From Paraburkholderia edwinii (lineage in GTDB: Bacteria > Pseudomonadota > Gammaproteobacteria > Burkholderiales > Burkholderiaceae), in the NCBI RefSeq assembly GCF_019428685.1, contig NZ_CP080096.1, positions 2,170,001-2,234,000 of the forward strand: a DNA stretch of 64,000 nt. The letters run 5' to 3'. Position numbers and translations under genes: made by a program. Shown here in pieces: positions 1 through 9,061 of this stretch (position 1 is the first letter of the stretch; each line of letters starts with the position of its first letter). The notes beneath the pieces were generated by a model. It had not been told where the DNA came from and ran no database searches. It saw only the letters and a program-made list of their open reading frames with translations.

Positions 1-366
1 CCCCGCGGCCGAGCCGACGCCATAGCCCGCGAGTTTCGCGGCGATCACGGGCGCGGCAAGACACAGCACACATTGCACGACGGAGAAGATCGCTTGCGGA
101 ATGCCGTCTTTGGCGATGCCGCGCACGAACTGCGGCCCGACGCCGTAACCGACCGCGAACAGAAACATCAGGAAGAACACCGACTTCACATTCGCTGAGA
201 TCGTGATGCCGAACTGGCCGATCGCTATGGCCGCAAGCAGCGTCGCCGTGACCGCGCCGAGACTGAAGCCCTTATAGCTTTTGCCGCCCACCCAATATCC
301 GATGCCGAGCGAAAGAAATACGGCGATCTCCGGGTATTGCCGAAGTATTTGCGCTAGCCAGGTCAT
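1..366 (-). CDS. aspT: AspT/YidE-type antiporter, N-terminal part (runs off the window)
   Basis: The first 122 codons are visible; the rest lies to the left of position 1. The start ATG (366) follows GAGGAGCGAGC, a good ribosome binding site. The protein begins [20 protein letters not shown] and is hydrophobic, with at least three membrane segments ([17 protein letters not shown], a [20 protein letters not shown] stretch, and a [17 protein letters not shown] stretch). The GYGVGPQF motif is typical of the aspartate:alanine exchanger / YidE-YbjL duplication family. In that family AspT exchanges aspartate for alanine and is often paired with aspartate decarboxylase. That partner cannot be checked here. 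The substrate is inferred from family only; other YidE-like carriers are possible. Confidence 0.75.
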   Translation of the reverse strand, partial: MTWLAQILRQYPEIAVFLSLGIGYWVGGKSYKGFSLGAVTATLLAAIAIGQFGITISANVKSVFFLMFLFAVGYGVGPQFVRGIAKDGIPQAIFSVVQCVLCLAAPVIAAKLAGYGVGSAAG

Positions 367-969
367 GCTCGCTCCTCGTGATCAGACGTTGTAGAGACGT
401 GCAGCTGAAATGGCGGTGTTCGGGCGACGCGGCGCGTGCGATCGGTGCAACGCGCTATGCATAGGGTTAAGCGTGGGCGCTAGACAAGCGGACTGTCGAA
501 TTGGGTGCCAGCGTGCGGGGCGCCCTGTTTCTTAGCCGGTTCAATAATCGAAAGGCAGTATAGGCAATGGAAATGGATTGTTCCATTTTGGAAGTGCGAC
601 GTTTAGGTCGACTGACGTACGTCAAAACATTCGTTGATATTTCAGCGTTTGCTTCCCGTGCACGCCGATAACCGTTGAAATGGGGCACGCAGGCATGAGA
701 CCTTGGTCCAATTGACCCGCGCGACGGCCGGTGCCGAGAATGATCGGGTACCTGGGACGCGCCTCGCGCGGCCTTTGCGCATGCCTGTAAAGCGTTGCCG
801 ATTGTTTCCACAGCTGTTTCCCGGTTGTTTCTCAATTGACATCGCAACGACACCCGCGTCTTATACGTTGGTATGCGCGGTCATTGTGTTTCCACGACGA
901 CGCATCGGGTCACGAGTCCGGTGTCTGTCGCCCACGGCTACGCCGTTCTTCGACTACGAGGTACACGTG
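367..969. other. 603-bp divergent intergenic region
   Basis: This region separates the AspT-type gene (minus) from the DUF3141 gene (plus). No convincing gene was found. The DUF3141 frame stays open upstream to 703, but that extension has no ribosome binding site and is unlike the family. It holds a perfect 12-bp palindrome at 613-624 and an inverted repeat AATGGAA (566-572) / TTCCATT (581-587) with an 8-nt spacer. Both are reasonable operator candidates for the divergent promoters. Confidence 0.5.
613..624. promoter_or_regulatory. 12-bp perfect palindrome TGACGTACGTCA
   Basis: The sequence TGACGTACGTCA is its own reverse complement and lies between two divergent genes. Palindromes of this size commonly bind dimeric regulators (TetR, GntR, Crp/Fnr types). 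The binding protein cannot be named from sequence. Confidence 0.35.
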
Positions 970-3399
970 ATGAACGCAGGGACTCAGTTCGCGCACAGTC
1001 AACAGATTGGCGCAAAGGTCGCCCGGATTTTCCAGAAGCGCGCGCAGATCGCGCAGCAGCACTTCAACGAGCGCGTGCATGACGCACTCGATACCCGAAC
1101 CGGCAACGGCGCCGCAGCCGAAACTGCGCGCACACCGTTACCCGCACCGCTCACCACTCCGTTTGCCGCAGCGGGATTCACCGCACCCTTTACCGCATTC
1201 ACAGGCGCTTTCAACGCGGCATTCGATCCGCTCGCCGCATGGCGCTACGCGATCGACGCGACGCAGCGCACGGTGCTGTTTTGGGACACCTTGCGCCAGC
1301 GCGGCAATCAGTTTGTCGACCAGACCGCGCAAGGTTTGAAGCCGGTGCTGCACTTCGACTATGAAACGGTGCTCGATGGCCGTACCTTCGAACGCCCGGT
1401 CAACTATGCGCTGTTGCGCATCCGTCCGCCCGAGGGCATGACGATCGATCCGCAGAAACGCCCGTATGTGATTATCGATCCGCGCGCGGGGCACGGTCCC
1501 GGCATCGGTGGATTCAAGGACGATTCACAGGTCGGCGTCGCATTGCGCGCGGGCAGCCCCGTGTATTTCGTGGTGTTTTTCCGCGACCCCGAACCGGGCC
1601 AGACGATGCTCGACGTCTGCGCGGCGGAACAGCGCTTCGTGAAGAAGGTGCGCGAACTGCATCCGCAGAGCGACAAGCCGGCCATCGTCGGCAACTGCCA
1701 GGGCGGCTGGGCCGCGATGATGCTCGCCACCTCGGAGCCCGACGACACCGGCCCGATCGTAATCAACGGCGCGCCGATGTCGTACTGGAGCGGCGCATGG
1801 AGCGAAGGCGAGGGCGACAACCCGATGCGCTACGCGGGCGGCATGCTCGGCGGCACCTGGCTCGCCTCGCTTGCGGCGGATCTCGGCAACGGCAAGTTCG
1901 ACGGCGCGCATCTGGTGCAGAACTTCGAGAACCTGAACCCCGCGAACAGCCTCTGGGACAAGTACTACCACGTGTTCGACAACGCGGACACCGAACCGCC
2001 GCGCTTCCTCGATTTCGAGCGCTGGTGGGGTGGCTACTACCTGATGAACCGCGACGAGATCGAATGGATCACGAAGAACCTGTTTGTCGGCAACAAGCTA
2101 TGGGCGGGCGAAGTACGCGGCGCAGGCGGCGCCGCATTCGATCTGCGCGATATCAGGTCGCCGATCGTTCTCTTTGCGTCGCTCGGCGACAACATCACGC
2201 CGCCGCAGCAGGCGTTCAACTGGGTCGCGGATATTTACGGCAGCACCGACGAAATCAAGGCGCGCGGCCAGGTGATTATCGGGCTCATGCATCAGAGCAT
2301 CGGGCATCTGGGCATTTTCGTGTCGGGCAAGGTCGCGAAGAAGGAGCATACGCAGATCGTTTCGGTACTCGAAGCAATCGAAGCGTGCCCGCCGGGCCTG
2401 TACGGCATGGAGATTACCGAGCAGAAAGGGGCGGACGGCAAGCCTGAATACGAAGTCACCCTGCAGGAGCACCGGCTCGAAGATATCGCGGCGCAATTCA
2501 ACCGCTTCAAACGTGTCGACGAATTGCCGTTCAAGGCGGTGGAGCAGGTCTCCGAATTCAACCAGCGCGCGTACGAACTGTTCGCGCAACCGTTCGTGCA
2601 GGCCGTATCGAACGAAGCGACGGCAGGCCTGTTGCGCCAGTTCCATCCGTTGCGTGCGCAACGATGGATGTTTTCCGATCTGAACCCGTGGCTTGCATGG
2701 CTTGCACCCGCAGCGAACGCAGTCAGGGCGAACCGCATGAAAAGCGATGCGGACGGACCGAACCCGCTGCGTCAGGCGGAAAGGCGCGGCGCGGAACTGA
2801 TCAGTGCGTCGCTCGATTATTACCGCGCGCTGCGCGATGCCGCCACCGAAGGCCTGTTTTTCAGCATTTACGGCAACCTGTTTGCCGCGCGCTCGCCCGA
2901 TAAGCTCGATCTCGATGGTCCTGTCGCGACGCCGGTTGCGGATCCGCGAGACTTGCCGTTCGTCAAGGAAGCGCTGGCGTCGATCAGCGATGGCGGCTAC
3001 ACCGAAGCCGTGGCGCGTGCCGCGTGTCTGCTTGCGCGCCACGGCGAACCGCTGCCGCTTACGCGGCTTGCGATACGCAATGAACTGGCGGACGAATACG
3101 CGGAATACCTGCCGGAACTCGAGCACGACGAATGGCGTCGCATCCGCGGCGAGCAGGAAATCGCGGTGCGCTACGAGCCGGAACGCGCGCTCGCGTCGTT
3201 GCCCGCGCTGCTCGCCGATTCCAGCGACCGCAAGCGGTTTGTCACGCTGCTCGACAAACTCGCCGCAGACGAACGCGTTCAGGGGATGGCGCCGACCGCG
3301 GCGCAGCGCGAGATGGTCGAGCGTATTCGCGCGCTGCTGCCGTTAAAGCCGAGCCGCGCGCCGCGCGTGGCTTCATCGTCTTCGCCGTCCGTGCATTGA
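970..3399 (+). CDS. DUF3141 protein, PhaC-like alpha/beta hydrolase fold
   Basis: The 809-residue start at ATG 970 is preceded by GAGG at 958-961, whereas the upstream extension lacks one. The N-terminal part (DAWRYAIDATQRTVLFWDTLRQRG-like region) resembles the N-terminus of polyhydroxyalkanoate synthases. The centre has the lipase-box-like motif GNCQGGW with Cys243 where PhaC carries its catalytic cysteine (GxCxGG). A later GDNITPP segment and an H within GHLG fit the Asp and His of an alpha/beta hydrolase triad. The gene heads a run with pta, ackA and fabI, 54 bp upstream of pta. The family is known only as DUF3141. A role in hydroxyacyl/acyl transfer or polymer metabolism is inference from the fold and neighbours. 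Confidence 0.85.
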   Translation: MNAGTQFAHSQQIGAKVARIFQKRAQIAQQHFNERVHDALDTRTGNGAAAETARTPLPAPLTTPFAAAGFTAPFTAFTGAFNAAFDPLAAWRYAIDATQRTVLFWDTLRQRGNQFVDQTAQGLKPVLHFDYETVLDGRTFERPVNYALLRIRPPEGMTIDPQKRPYVIIDPRAGHGPGIGGFKDDSQVGVALRAGSPVYFVVFFRDPEPGQTMLDVCAAEQRFVKKVRELHPQSDKPAIVGNCQGGWAAMMLATSEPDDTGPIVINGAPMSYWSGAWSEGEGDNPMRYAGGMLGGTWLASLAADLGNGKFDGAHLVQNFENLNPANSLWDKYYHVFDNADTEPPRFLDFERWWGGYYLMNRDEIEWITKNLFVGNKLWAGEVRGAGGAAFDLRDIRSPIVLFASLGDNITPPQQAFNWVADIYGSTDEIKARGQVIIGLMHQSIGHLGIFVSGKVAKKEHTQIVSVLEAIEACPPGLYGMEITEQKGADGKPEYEVTLQEHRLEDIAAQFNRFKRVDELPFKAVEQVSEFNQRAYELFAQPFVQAVSNEATAGLLRQFHPLRAQRWMFSDLNPWLAWLAPAANAVRANRMKSDADGPNPLRQAERRGAELISASLDYYRALRDAATEGLFFSIYGNLFAARSPDKLDLDGPVATPVADPRDLPFVKEALASISDGGYTEAVARAACLLARHGEPLPLTRLAIRNELADEYAEYLPELEHDEWRRIRGEQEIAVRYEPERALASLPALLADSSDRKRFVTLLDKLAADERVQGMAPTAAQREMVERIRALLPLKPSRAPRVASSSSPSVH

Positions 3400-3453
3400 A
3401 GCCGTCTCGCTAACCGGTCGGCCCTTTGCCGGCCGATTGCAAGGATCCTGTTC

Positions 3454-4392
3454 ATGGAACATCAACATGAGAAATATCGGCGTCTGATCGAAATATGCAG
3501 GTCGATGCCGCCCACGCCGACGGCCGTCGTGCACCCATGTGACCAAGGCTCGCTGCAAGGCGCGGTCGAAGCAGCGCGGATGGGGTTGATCGCACCGATT
3601 CTCGTCGGCCCCAGCGAGCGCATTGTCGCGATCGCGAAGCAGCACGAAATCGACATTGCGCCGTATCCGATCGTCGACGCGCCGTTTAGCCACGCATCGG
3701 CTGCGGCGGCGGTGCAACTGGTACGCGAAGGCCGCGCGCAGGCGCTGATGAAAGGCAGCCTGCATACCGACGAACTGATGAGCGCCGTGGTCAGCCGGGA
3801 AGCGGGGCTGCGCACCGAGCGGCGCGTGAGCCACTGTTTCGTGATGGATGTGCCGGGCCACGCGAACGCGCTGATCATCACCGACGCGGCGGTCAATATT
3901 GCACCGACGCTCGACGAGAAAGTCGATATTCTGCAGAACGCGATCGATCTCGGCCATGCGCTGAAAATGGAAGAAGTGCGCGTCGCGATTCTGTCGGCAA
4001 TGGAAACAGTCAATCCGAAAGTGCCGTCCACCATCGAGGCCGCCGCGCTCTGCAAGATGGTCGATCGTCATCAGATCACGGGCGCGCTCGTCGATGGGCC
4101 GCTTGCGCTCGATAACGCAATCGACCCCGAAGCCGCGCGGATCAAGAAGATCGATTCGCCAGTAGCGGGCCGCGCAAACGTGCTGATGGTGCCCGATCTC
4201 GAAGCGGGCAATATGCTGGCCAAGAGCCTGTCGTTTCTGGCAGGCGCCGATGCGGCCGGCGTCGTGCTCGGCGCGCGCGTGCCGATCATTCTGACCAGCC
4301 GCGCCGATTCGGTGATGACGCGGCTCGCGTCTTGCGCGGTAGCTGCACTGGTCGCGCAGGCGCGCGCCCGAACGACGAAAGTGGAGGGGTAA
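3454..4392 (+). CDS. pta: Phosphate acetyltransferase (catalytic domain only)
   Basis: This 312-residue protein interconverts acetyl-CoA plus phosphate and acetyl-phosphate plus CoA. It has the PTA_PTB fold throughout: VHPCDQGSLQGAVEAAR near the N-terminus, ALMKGSLHTDELMSAV, HCFVMDVPGHANALIITDAAVNI and a C-terminal RADSVMTRLASCAVAAL. It is about the size of the single-domain type and lacks the long N-terminal extension of E. coli Pta and the MaoC domain of fused homologues. The start ATG follows AAGGATCCTGTTC. Its stop is 4 bp before ackA, whose ribosome site lies inside the pta end, so the two are almost certainly co-translated. A phosphate butyryltransferase-like preference for other acyl groups cannot be excluded. 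Confidence 0.9.
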   Translation: MEHQHEKYRRLIEICRSMPPTPTAVVHPCDQGSLQGAVEAARMGLIAPILVGPSERIVAIAKQHEIDIAPYPIVDAPFSHASAAAAVQLVREGRAQALMKGSLHTDELMSAVVSREAGLRTERRVSHCFVMDVPGHANALIITDAAVNIAPTLDEKVDILQNAIDLGHALKMEEVRVAILSAMETVNPKVPSTIEAAALCKMVDRHQITGALVDGPLALDNAIDPEAARIKKIDSPVAGRANVLMVPDLEAGNMLAKSLSFLAGADAAGVVLGARVPIILTSRADSVMTRLASCAVAALVAQARARTTKVEG

Positions 4393-4396
4393 GGCA

Positions 4397-5581
4397 ATGA
4401 CCGATGTGATTCTCGTGCTGAACGCCGGCTCGTCGAGCATCAAGTTTCGCGCGTATTACAGGGAGGGGAAGGAACTCGGCCTCGGGCTGCATGGCCAGAT
4501 TGAAGGTCTGTTCAGTTCGCCGCATTTCATCGCGCACGATAAAAACAACGAAAAGGCCGGCGAAAAAAGCTGGGGCGACGGTGCAAAGCTTTCGCATGAA
4601 GACGGCATTCATTACATCTCGGCGTTTTTGACGACGCATCGCGGCGACAACCGCCTCGTGGCGGTCGGCCATCGCGTCGTGCACGGCGGCGGGAAGTTCG
4701 CGAAATCGGTGCTCGCCACGCCGGATGTGGTCGACGAACTCGACAAGCTGACGCCGCTCGCGCCGCTGCATCAGCCGCACAACCTGAAGCCGATTCGCAT
4801 TATCGCGGCGTCGCGGCCGGATCTGCCGCAGGTCGCGTGCTTCGATACGGCTTTTCATCGCGCGCAAACGGAGGTTGCGCAGGCATTCGCGCTGCCCGAG
4901 TCGATTACCTCGCGCGGCGTGCGGCGCTACGGTTTTCACGGGCTCTCGTACGAATACATCGCGCAGGCGCTGCCTGAGTTTTCACCGCGCGCGGCGAACG
5001 GGCGCGCGATCGTCGCGCATCTGGGCAATGGCGCGAGCATGTGCGCCATCGAGAAAGGGCGCAGCGTGGCGAGCACCATGGGCTTTACGGCCGTCGACGG
5101 TCTGCCGATGGGCACGCGCTGCGGCAGCCTCGACCCTGGCGTGCTGCTCTATCTGCTCGAAGAACTGAAGATGGATACGCACGCGATCGAAGACCTGATT
5201 TACAAACAATCGGGTTTGCTTGGCGTATCCGGTATTTCCGGCGATATGCGCAAGCTGCTCGAAAGCGATGCGCCGCGCGCGCGCTTTGCGATCGACCTGT
5301 ACGCGTACCGGATCGGACGTGAAATCGGTTCGCTGGCGGCTGCGTTGCAAGGGCTCGATGCGCTCGTCTTCACGGCGGGCATCGGCGAGAACTCCGCGGA
5401 AATTCGCCGGCGCGCGGCGCGGCACGCGGCGTGGCTCGGCATCGAAATCGACGAATCAGCGAACGAGGCCGGCGGCCCGCGTATCAGCACGCCGTCAAGC
5501 AAGGTGGAAGTGTGGGCGATTCCGACCGACGAAGAACTGATGATCGCGCGGCATACGCGCGAAGTCGTCGACGCGCAGTGA
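4397..5581 (+). CDS. ackA: Acetate kinase
   Basis: This 394-residue enzyme makes ATP from acetyl-phosphate (or the reverse). Diagnostic segments are NAGSSSIKF at residues 7-15, GHRVVHGG, the FDTAFH segment, HLGNGAS, a GFTAVDGLPMGTRCGSLDPG stretch and FTAGIGENS near the C-terminus. The length matches the family (about 400). It lies 4 bp after pta with GGAGG at 4383-4387. Just after its stop a short tandem repeat (GACGCTCAAT twice, 5580-5599) marks a local duplication before fabI. With Pta it forms a complete acetyl-CoA to acetate module. Confidence 0.95.
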   Translation: MTDVILVLNAGSSSIKFRAYYREGKELGLGLHGQIEGLFSSPHFIAHDKNNEKAGEKSWGDGAKLSHEDGIHYISAFLTTHRGDNRLVAVGHRVVHGGGKFAKSVLATPDVVDELDKLTPLAPLHQPHNLKPIRIIAASRPDLPQVACFDTAFHRAQTEVAQAFALPESITSRGVRRYGFHGLSYEYIAQALPEFSPRAANGRAIVAHLGNGASMCAIEKGRSVASTMGFTAVDGLPMGTRCGSLDPGVLLYLLEELKMDTHAIEDLIYKQSGLLGVSGISGDMRKLLESDAPRARFAIDLYAYRIGREIGSLAAALQGLDALVFTAGIGENSAEIRRRAARHAAWLGIEIDESANEAGGPRISTPSSKVEVWAIPTDEELMIARHTREVVDAQ

Positions 5582-5649
5582 CGCTCAATGACGCTCAATG
5601 CGCGCAGTGACGAGTTCAGTTCGCACACGCAAAGCCAGGGAGTTCGAGC

Positions 5650-6438
5650 ATGACGCAAACGCAAGACAACGCGCGCCAGGTTCTGCAGGGCATGAAGGCG
5701 CTCGTCACCGGCATCGCAAACGAGCATTCGATCGCCTACGGCTGCGCGAAGGCGTTTTGCGAACTCGGCGCCGAAGTCGCGATCACATACGCCGACGACA
5801 AAGCCAGGCCGTATGTCGAACCGCTCGCGCGCGAAATGGAAGCCCCGATTTTCATGCCGCTCAACGCTTCGAAGCCCGAAGATTTCGAGGCATTGTTCGC
5901 GCGCGTCGGCAGCGAATGGGGCAAGCTCGATATCCTCGTGCATTCGATCGCATGGGCGCCGAAGGATGATCTGCAAGGCGGCTTGCTGAACTGCTCCGCG
6001 CAGGGGTTTGCGGCCGCCATGGATATCTCGTGCCATTCGTTTATCCGCATGGCGCGCCTCGCGGCGCCGCTGATGACAGACGGCGGCGCGATGTTCACGA
6101 TGAGCTATCACGGCGCGAACAAGGTCGTGCCGAACTACAACGTGATGGGGCCGGTGAAGGCCGCGCTCGAAGCGAGTGCGCGATATCTCGCGTACGAGCT
6201 TGGGCCGCAGCGCATTCGCGTGCATGCGATTTCGCCCGGACCGCTGAAAACGCGCGCGGCATCGGGGCTCAAGGATTTCGATCTGCTGCTGACCGAAGCC
6301 GCCGAGCGGGCGCCGCTCGGCGAACTCGTCGACATCATGGACGTCGGCTTCACCTGCGCGTTTCTCGCGACGCCGTACGCGCGGCGATTGTCGGGCGAGA
6401 CGCTCTATGTGGATGGCGGCGTGCACATCATGGCGTAG
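5650..6438 (+). CDS. fabI: Enoyl-[acyl-carrier-protein] reductase (NADH), FabI type
   Basis: This 262-residue protein catalyses the last reduction of the fatty-acid elongation cycle. The cofactor motif GIANEHSIAYG (21-31) is the FabI variant of the SDR glycine motif. Catalytic Tyr153, Tyr163 and Lys170 sit in MSYHGANKVVPNYNVMGPVK with the 10- and 7-residue spacing typical of FabI. The end YVDGGVHIMA is also typical. AGGGAG precedes the start. It lies 68 bp after ackA in the same direction. A copy linked to pta-ackA rather than to other fab genes suggests it may be an accessory FabI; whether another exists elsewhere cannot be seen. Confidence 0.93.
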   Translation: MTQTQDNARQVLQGMKALVTGIANEHSIAYGCAKAFCELGAEVAITYADDKARPYVEPLAREMEAPIFMPLNASKPEDFEALFARVGSEWGKLDILVHSIAWAPKDDLQGGLLNCSAQGFAAAMDISCHSFIRMARLAAPLMTDGGAMFTMSYHGANKVVPNYNVMGPVKAALEASARYLAYELGPQRIRVHAISPGPLKTRAASGLKDFDLLLTEAAERAPLGELVDIMDVGFTCAFLATPYARRLSGETLYVDGGVHIMA

Positions 6439-6533
6439 TGAGGTCGGGGTCAGGAAGTTTGCAGTCGGTCCAGCGTTGATGGTGGGGTTTGCATCTGGCT
6501 GGCTGGAGAGCAGTTGGGTTGAGGAGAGCGGCA

Positions 6534-6791
6534 ATGGCTGACATGGTGATTGGCAATATCGAAGACGGCACCTCGGAAGAAGAGATTCAGGCGCTGCTCG
6601 TCAAATACGGCTTTCCCGTGTACGACGCGATTCAGCATGTGCCCGGCGACGGTTCGCGTCCCGCGGTGCTGCTGAGTTTCAATGGCACGGAACCGGCCGC
6701 GCTGCGAATGTTGCAGCCGCGCATTCACAATCTGTTCTGGAAGAATCGCCGGATCAATGTCGTGATCCTGCAGGAGCGCAGCGACGAGTGA
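6534..6791 (+). CDS. Small RRM-like RNA-binding protein
   Basis: This 85-residue protein starts at ATG 6534 behind GAGGAG (6521-6526). The order beta (MVIGNIEDGTSEEEIQALL), helix, loop, beta (PAVLLSFNG), helix and final beta (RRINVVIL) fits a single RNA-recognition motif: an RNP2-like VIGNIE strand and a weak RNP1-like AVLLSFNG strand lacking the usual aromatic pair. Small RRM proteins of this kind occur in Burkholderiaceae but their targets are generally unknown. It is 95 bp after fabI and 31 bp before the next gene, so probably shares their transcript. Confidence 0.6.
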   Translation: MADMVIGNIEDGTSEEEIQALLVKYGFPVYDAIQHVPGDGSRPAVLLSFNGTEPAALRMLQPRIHNLFWKNRRINVVILQERSDE

Positions 6792-6822
6792 CCGTGCTTG
6801 CGTGCCCGGAGGAGATTCGGCT

Positions 6823-7869
6823 ATGGGCTTCTTAAGCCGGCTATTGGGCCGCGACGCGCATCGCACCGATGCATCGGACGAGCGCGATTCGCCGCATAGC
6901 GCCGAAGAAATCGAGCAAACCATCGCGCGTATCGCACGGGCGATCCCGCAACTGAAGCTCGCGCGCCTCTATGACAAGCGCCTTGCGCCGGCGATACGCG
7001 GCACGCTCGACTACGCCCGCGCGATTGCCGCTGCGTTGCCCGCGCCGCGCGATGCCGACGCAAGCACGTGGTCGAGCGACCCGTATATTCATGCGTTCTT
7101 TGCGACGTGCGACGACGTCTATCACGCGTTCGGCCGCTCGCATGAATTACGCGACTGGTTCGACCAGCATATCGATTGCGGCGAGGTTTACGCGGTGCTG
7201 GGCATGGACATGGCCGAACGCAGCGTGCTTGGCGTCGCGCAACACGAAGGTAAAACGCGCACCGACGTGCGGCAGACCACGATCAGCTTTAGCGACCATC
7301 GCGTGCGTATCTTCGGCCGCACCGAGGCCGATCTGCACGACGAGATCGTGCGGCGCATCGTCGATCAACTCGCGCTCGAAGCGCTCGAACAGATCGCCAA
7401 CGACAAGACGCGCCGCGATGCACTCGAACAGGAGCGCGCGCTGCTGAAGGCACGGCTGCAATTGCTGCAGCGGCAGGGCGCGGGGATGCATGCAGTGGCA
7501 TCCGCCGCCGCGCCGGCCGATTTCGCCGAAGTTGCCCGTCTGCAGCAGCAGATCGAAGAGAACGAACGCCACCTCGGCGAACTCGGTTTCAAGACCGAAG
7601 CGATCGAACGCCAGTTCGATCTCGTGCAGCGCATCTATGCGGACCCGGCCGTGCAAACCTATGTGACGGTCAGACGGTTGCGGCTCGACAGAATGAATGT
7701 GGTCGTCGACGAAGCGGCGACGCAGCCGGCCGCCGATATCGAACTGCAGATCGCACGCATTCCCGCCAATCCGTCCGAAATGCGCGCATTCGCGATTGTG
7801 CGATTCAAGCGCGCCGATCTGCCGCCTGCCGACAGTCTGTTCGGCGATACGAGCCGCATCATTATCTGA
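6823..7869 (+). CDS. Conserved-looking hypothetical protein with a coiled coil
   Basis: I do not recognise the family. The 348-residue product starts at ATG 6823, eight bases after GGAGGAG (6808-6814). It begins MGFLSRLLGRDAHR, a short amphipathic stretch that could touch a membrane. The first 150 residues are acidic and mixed alpha/beta. Residues around 185-285 are rich in Glu, Leu, Gln and Arg (EALEQIANDKTRRDALEQER and later QQQIEENERHLGELGFKTEA), consistent with a coiled coil. No membrane segment and no catalytic motif are obvious. It is the last gene of the plus-strand run beginning at 970. Confidence 0.7.
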   Translation: MGFLSRLLGRDAHRTDASDERDSPHSAEEIEQTIARIARAIPQLKLARLYDKRLAPAIRGTLDYARAIAAALPAPRDADASTWSSDPYIHAFFATCDDVYHAFGRSHELRDWFDQHIDCGEVYAVLGMDMAERSVLGVAQHEGKTRTDVRQTTISFSDHRVRIFGRTEADLHDEIVRRIVDQLALEALEQIANDKTRRDALEQERALLKARLQLLQRQGAGMHAVASAAAPADFAEVARLQQQIEENERHLGELGFKTEAIERQFDLVQRIYADPAVQTYVTVRRLRLDRMNVVVDEAATQPAADIELQIARIPANPSEMRAFAIVRFKRADLPPADSLFGDTSRIII

Positions 7870-8102
7870 AGCGCGCGGCGCCGCTTGCATTGCGCAATGA
7901 CGTTGCTGTCCGCGTCATGCGCGACCGGCAATGCGTAACCGCATCGGCGCGCCGAATGTGAATCGGGCTACCCGCGCATGCAAGGAACGTTTTTCGCTAA
8001 CCATCCCGCATAAACTTACGATTTGAGGTGCACGCGGTCTCTTATGTAATATCGCATCCTTATCGTAGTGACTGACCGTTCATTTATTTTCCGGAGACCA
8101 AT

Positions 8103-8954
8103 ATGAGTTCATCCACGACGCCCGTCTGGTTTATCACCGGCTGTTCGACGGGCTTCGGCCGCGAACTGGCGCGCGCGGTGCTCGAGCGCGGATGGCGCTG
8201 CGTCGCGACCGCGCGCAACAAGGCGTCGCTGGCCGATCTTGCCGACGGTGCGAGCGACCGGCTGCTCACGCTCGATCTCGATGTCACCGATCCGAAGCAG
8301 ATCGCTGCAACCGTCGAAGCGGCATTGAAACGCTTCGGCTCGATTGACGTGCTTGTCAACAATGCGGGCTACGGCTATCAGGCGGCGATCGAAGAAGGCG
8401 TCGAAGCCGAGATTCGCGCTCAGTTCGACGTCAACGTATTCGGCCTCTTTGCGATGACGCGCGCGGTATTGCCGTCGATGCGCGCGCGCCGCAAGGGCCA
8501 CGTGCTGAACATTACGTCGCTGGCGGGGTTGGCCGGTTATGCGGGCTCGGGGTACTACGCGGCGAGCAAACACGCCGTGGAGGGCTGGTCCGATTCGCTG
8601 GCGATCGAAGTCGAGCCGCTCGGCATCAAGGTCATCTGTGTGGCGCCGGGGCCGTTCCGCACCGACTGGGCCGGACGGTCGCTCAAGCAGACGCCGAACC
8701 GTATCGCCGACTACGCGGACACGGCAGGCAAGCGCATGCAGAACACCGCGCAAAGCACGGGCACGCAGCTTGGCGACCCGGTCCGCGCCGCGCAGACGAT
8801 GCTGAAAATCACCGAGGTCAGCGATCCGCCGCACAATCTGCTGCTCGGCGCGGCCTCGCTCGAAGGCGGCACGAAACGGCTGCGCGACTTGCTCGACGAT
8901 ATCGAGAAGTGGCGCGAGACGAGTCTGGGGGCGGATTTCCCGGCAGGGACGTAA
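8103..8954 (+). CDS. Short-chain dehydrogenase/reductase (SDR)
   Basis: This 283-residue protein has a classical SDR layout: cofactor motif TGCSTGFGRELA near residue 14, DLDVTDP, NNAGYG (the NNAG motif), a catalytic Ser in NITSLAGLAGY and YYAASKHAVEG with Tyr and Lys of the YxxxK motif. CVAPGPFRTDW follows. CGGAGACC precedes the start. The Arg in ATARN after beta 2 favours NADP(H). The substrate is not predictable. A 233-bp gap separates it from the upstream gene, so it probably has its own promoter. Confidence 0.88.
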   Translation: MSSSTTPVWFITGCSTGFGRELARAVLERGWRCVATARNKASLADLADGASDRLLTLDLDVTDPKQIAATVEAALKRFGSIDVLVNNAGYGYQAAIEEGVEAEIRAQFDVNVFGLFAMTRAVLPSMRARRKGHVLNITSLAGLAGYAGSGYYAASKHAVEGWSDSLAIEVEPLGIKVICVAPGPFRTDWAGRSLKQTPNRIADYADTAGKRMQNTAQSTGTQLGDPVRAAQTMLKITEVSDPPHNLLLGAASLEGGTKRLRDLLDDIEKWRETSLGADFPAGT

Positions 8955-9061
8955 GGCCGTATTGACGTCTTTTTTACGCAGCGCCGCCCACATTTTGCTG
9001 CGTGTTGATGCGCCGCTTGCTCCAATACAGTCGTACTTCCCACCGTTGGACAAACGTTCCG

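Noticed and set aside
703..969. N-terminal extension of the DUF3141 protein
   Set aside because: The frame is open, but there is no ribosome site at 703, and ATG 970 has GAGG at the right distance and a family-like N-terminus.
2098..3126. 342-codon antisense frame inside the DUF3141 gene
   Set aside because: Arg-rich, no recognisable motif and no start signal; an antisense shadow.
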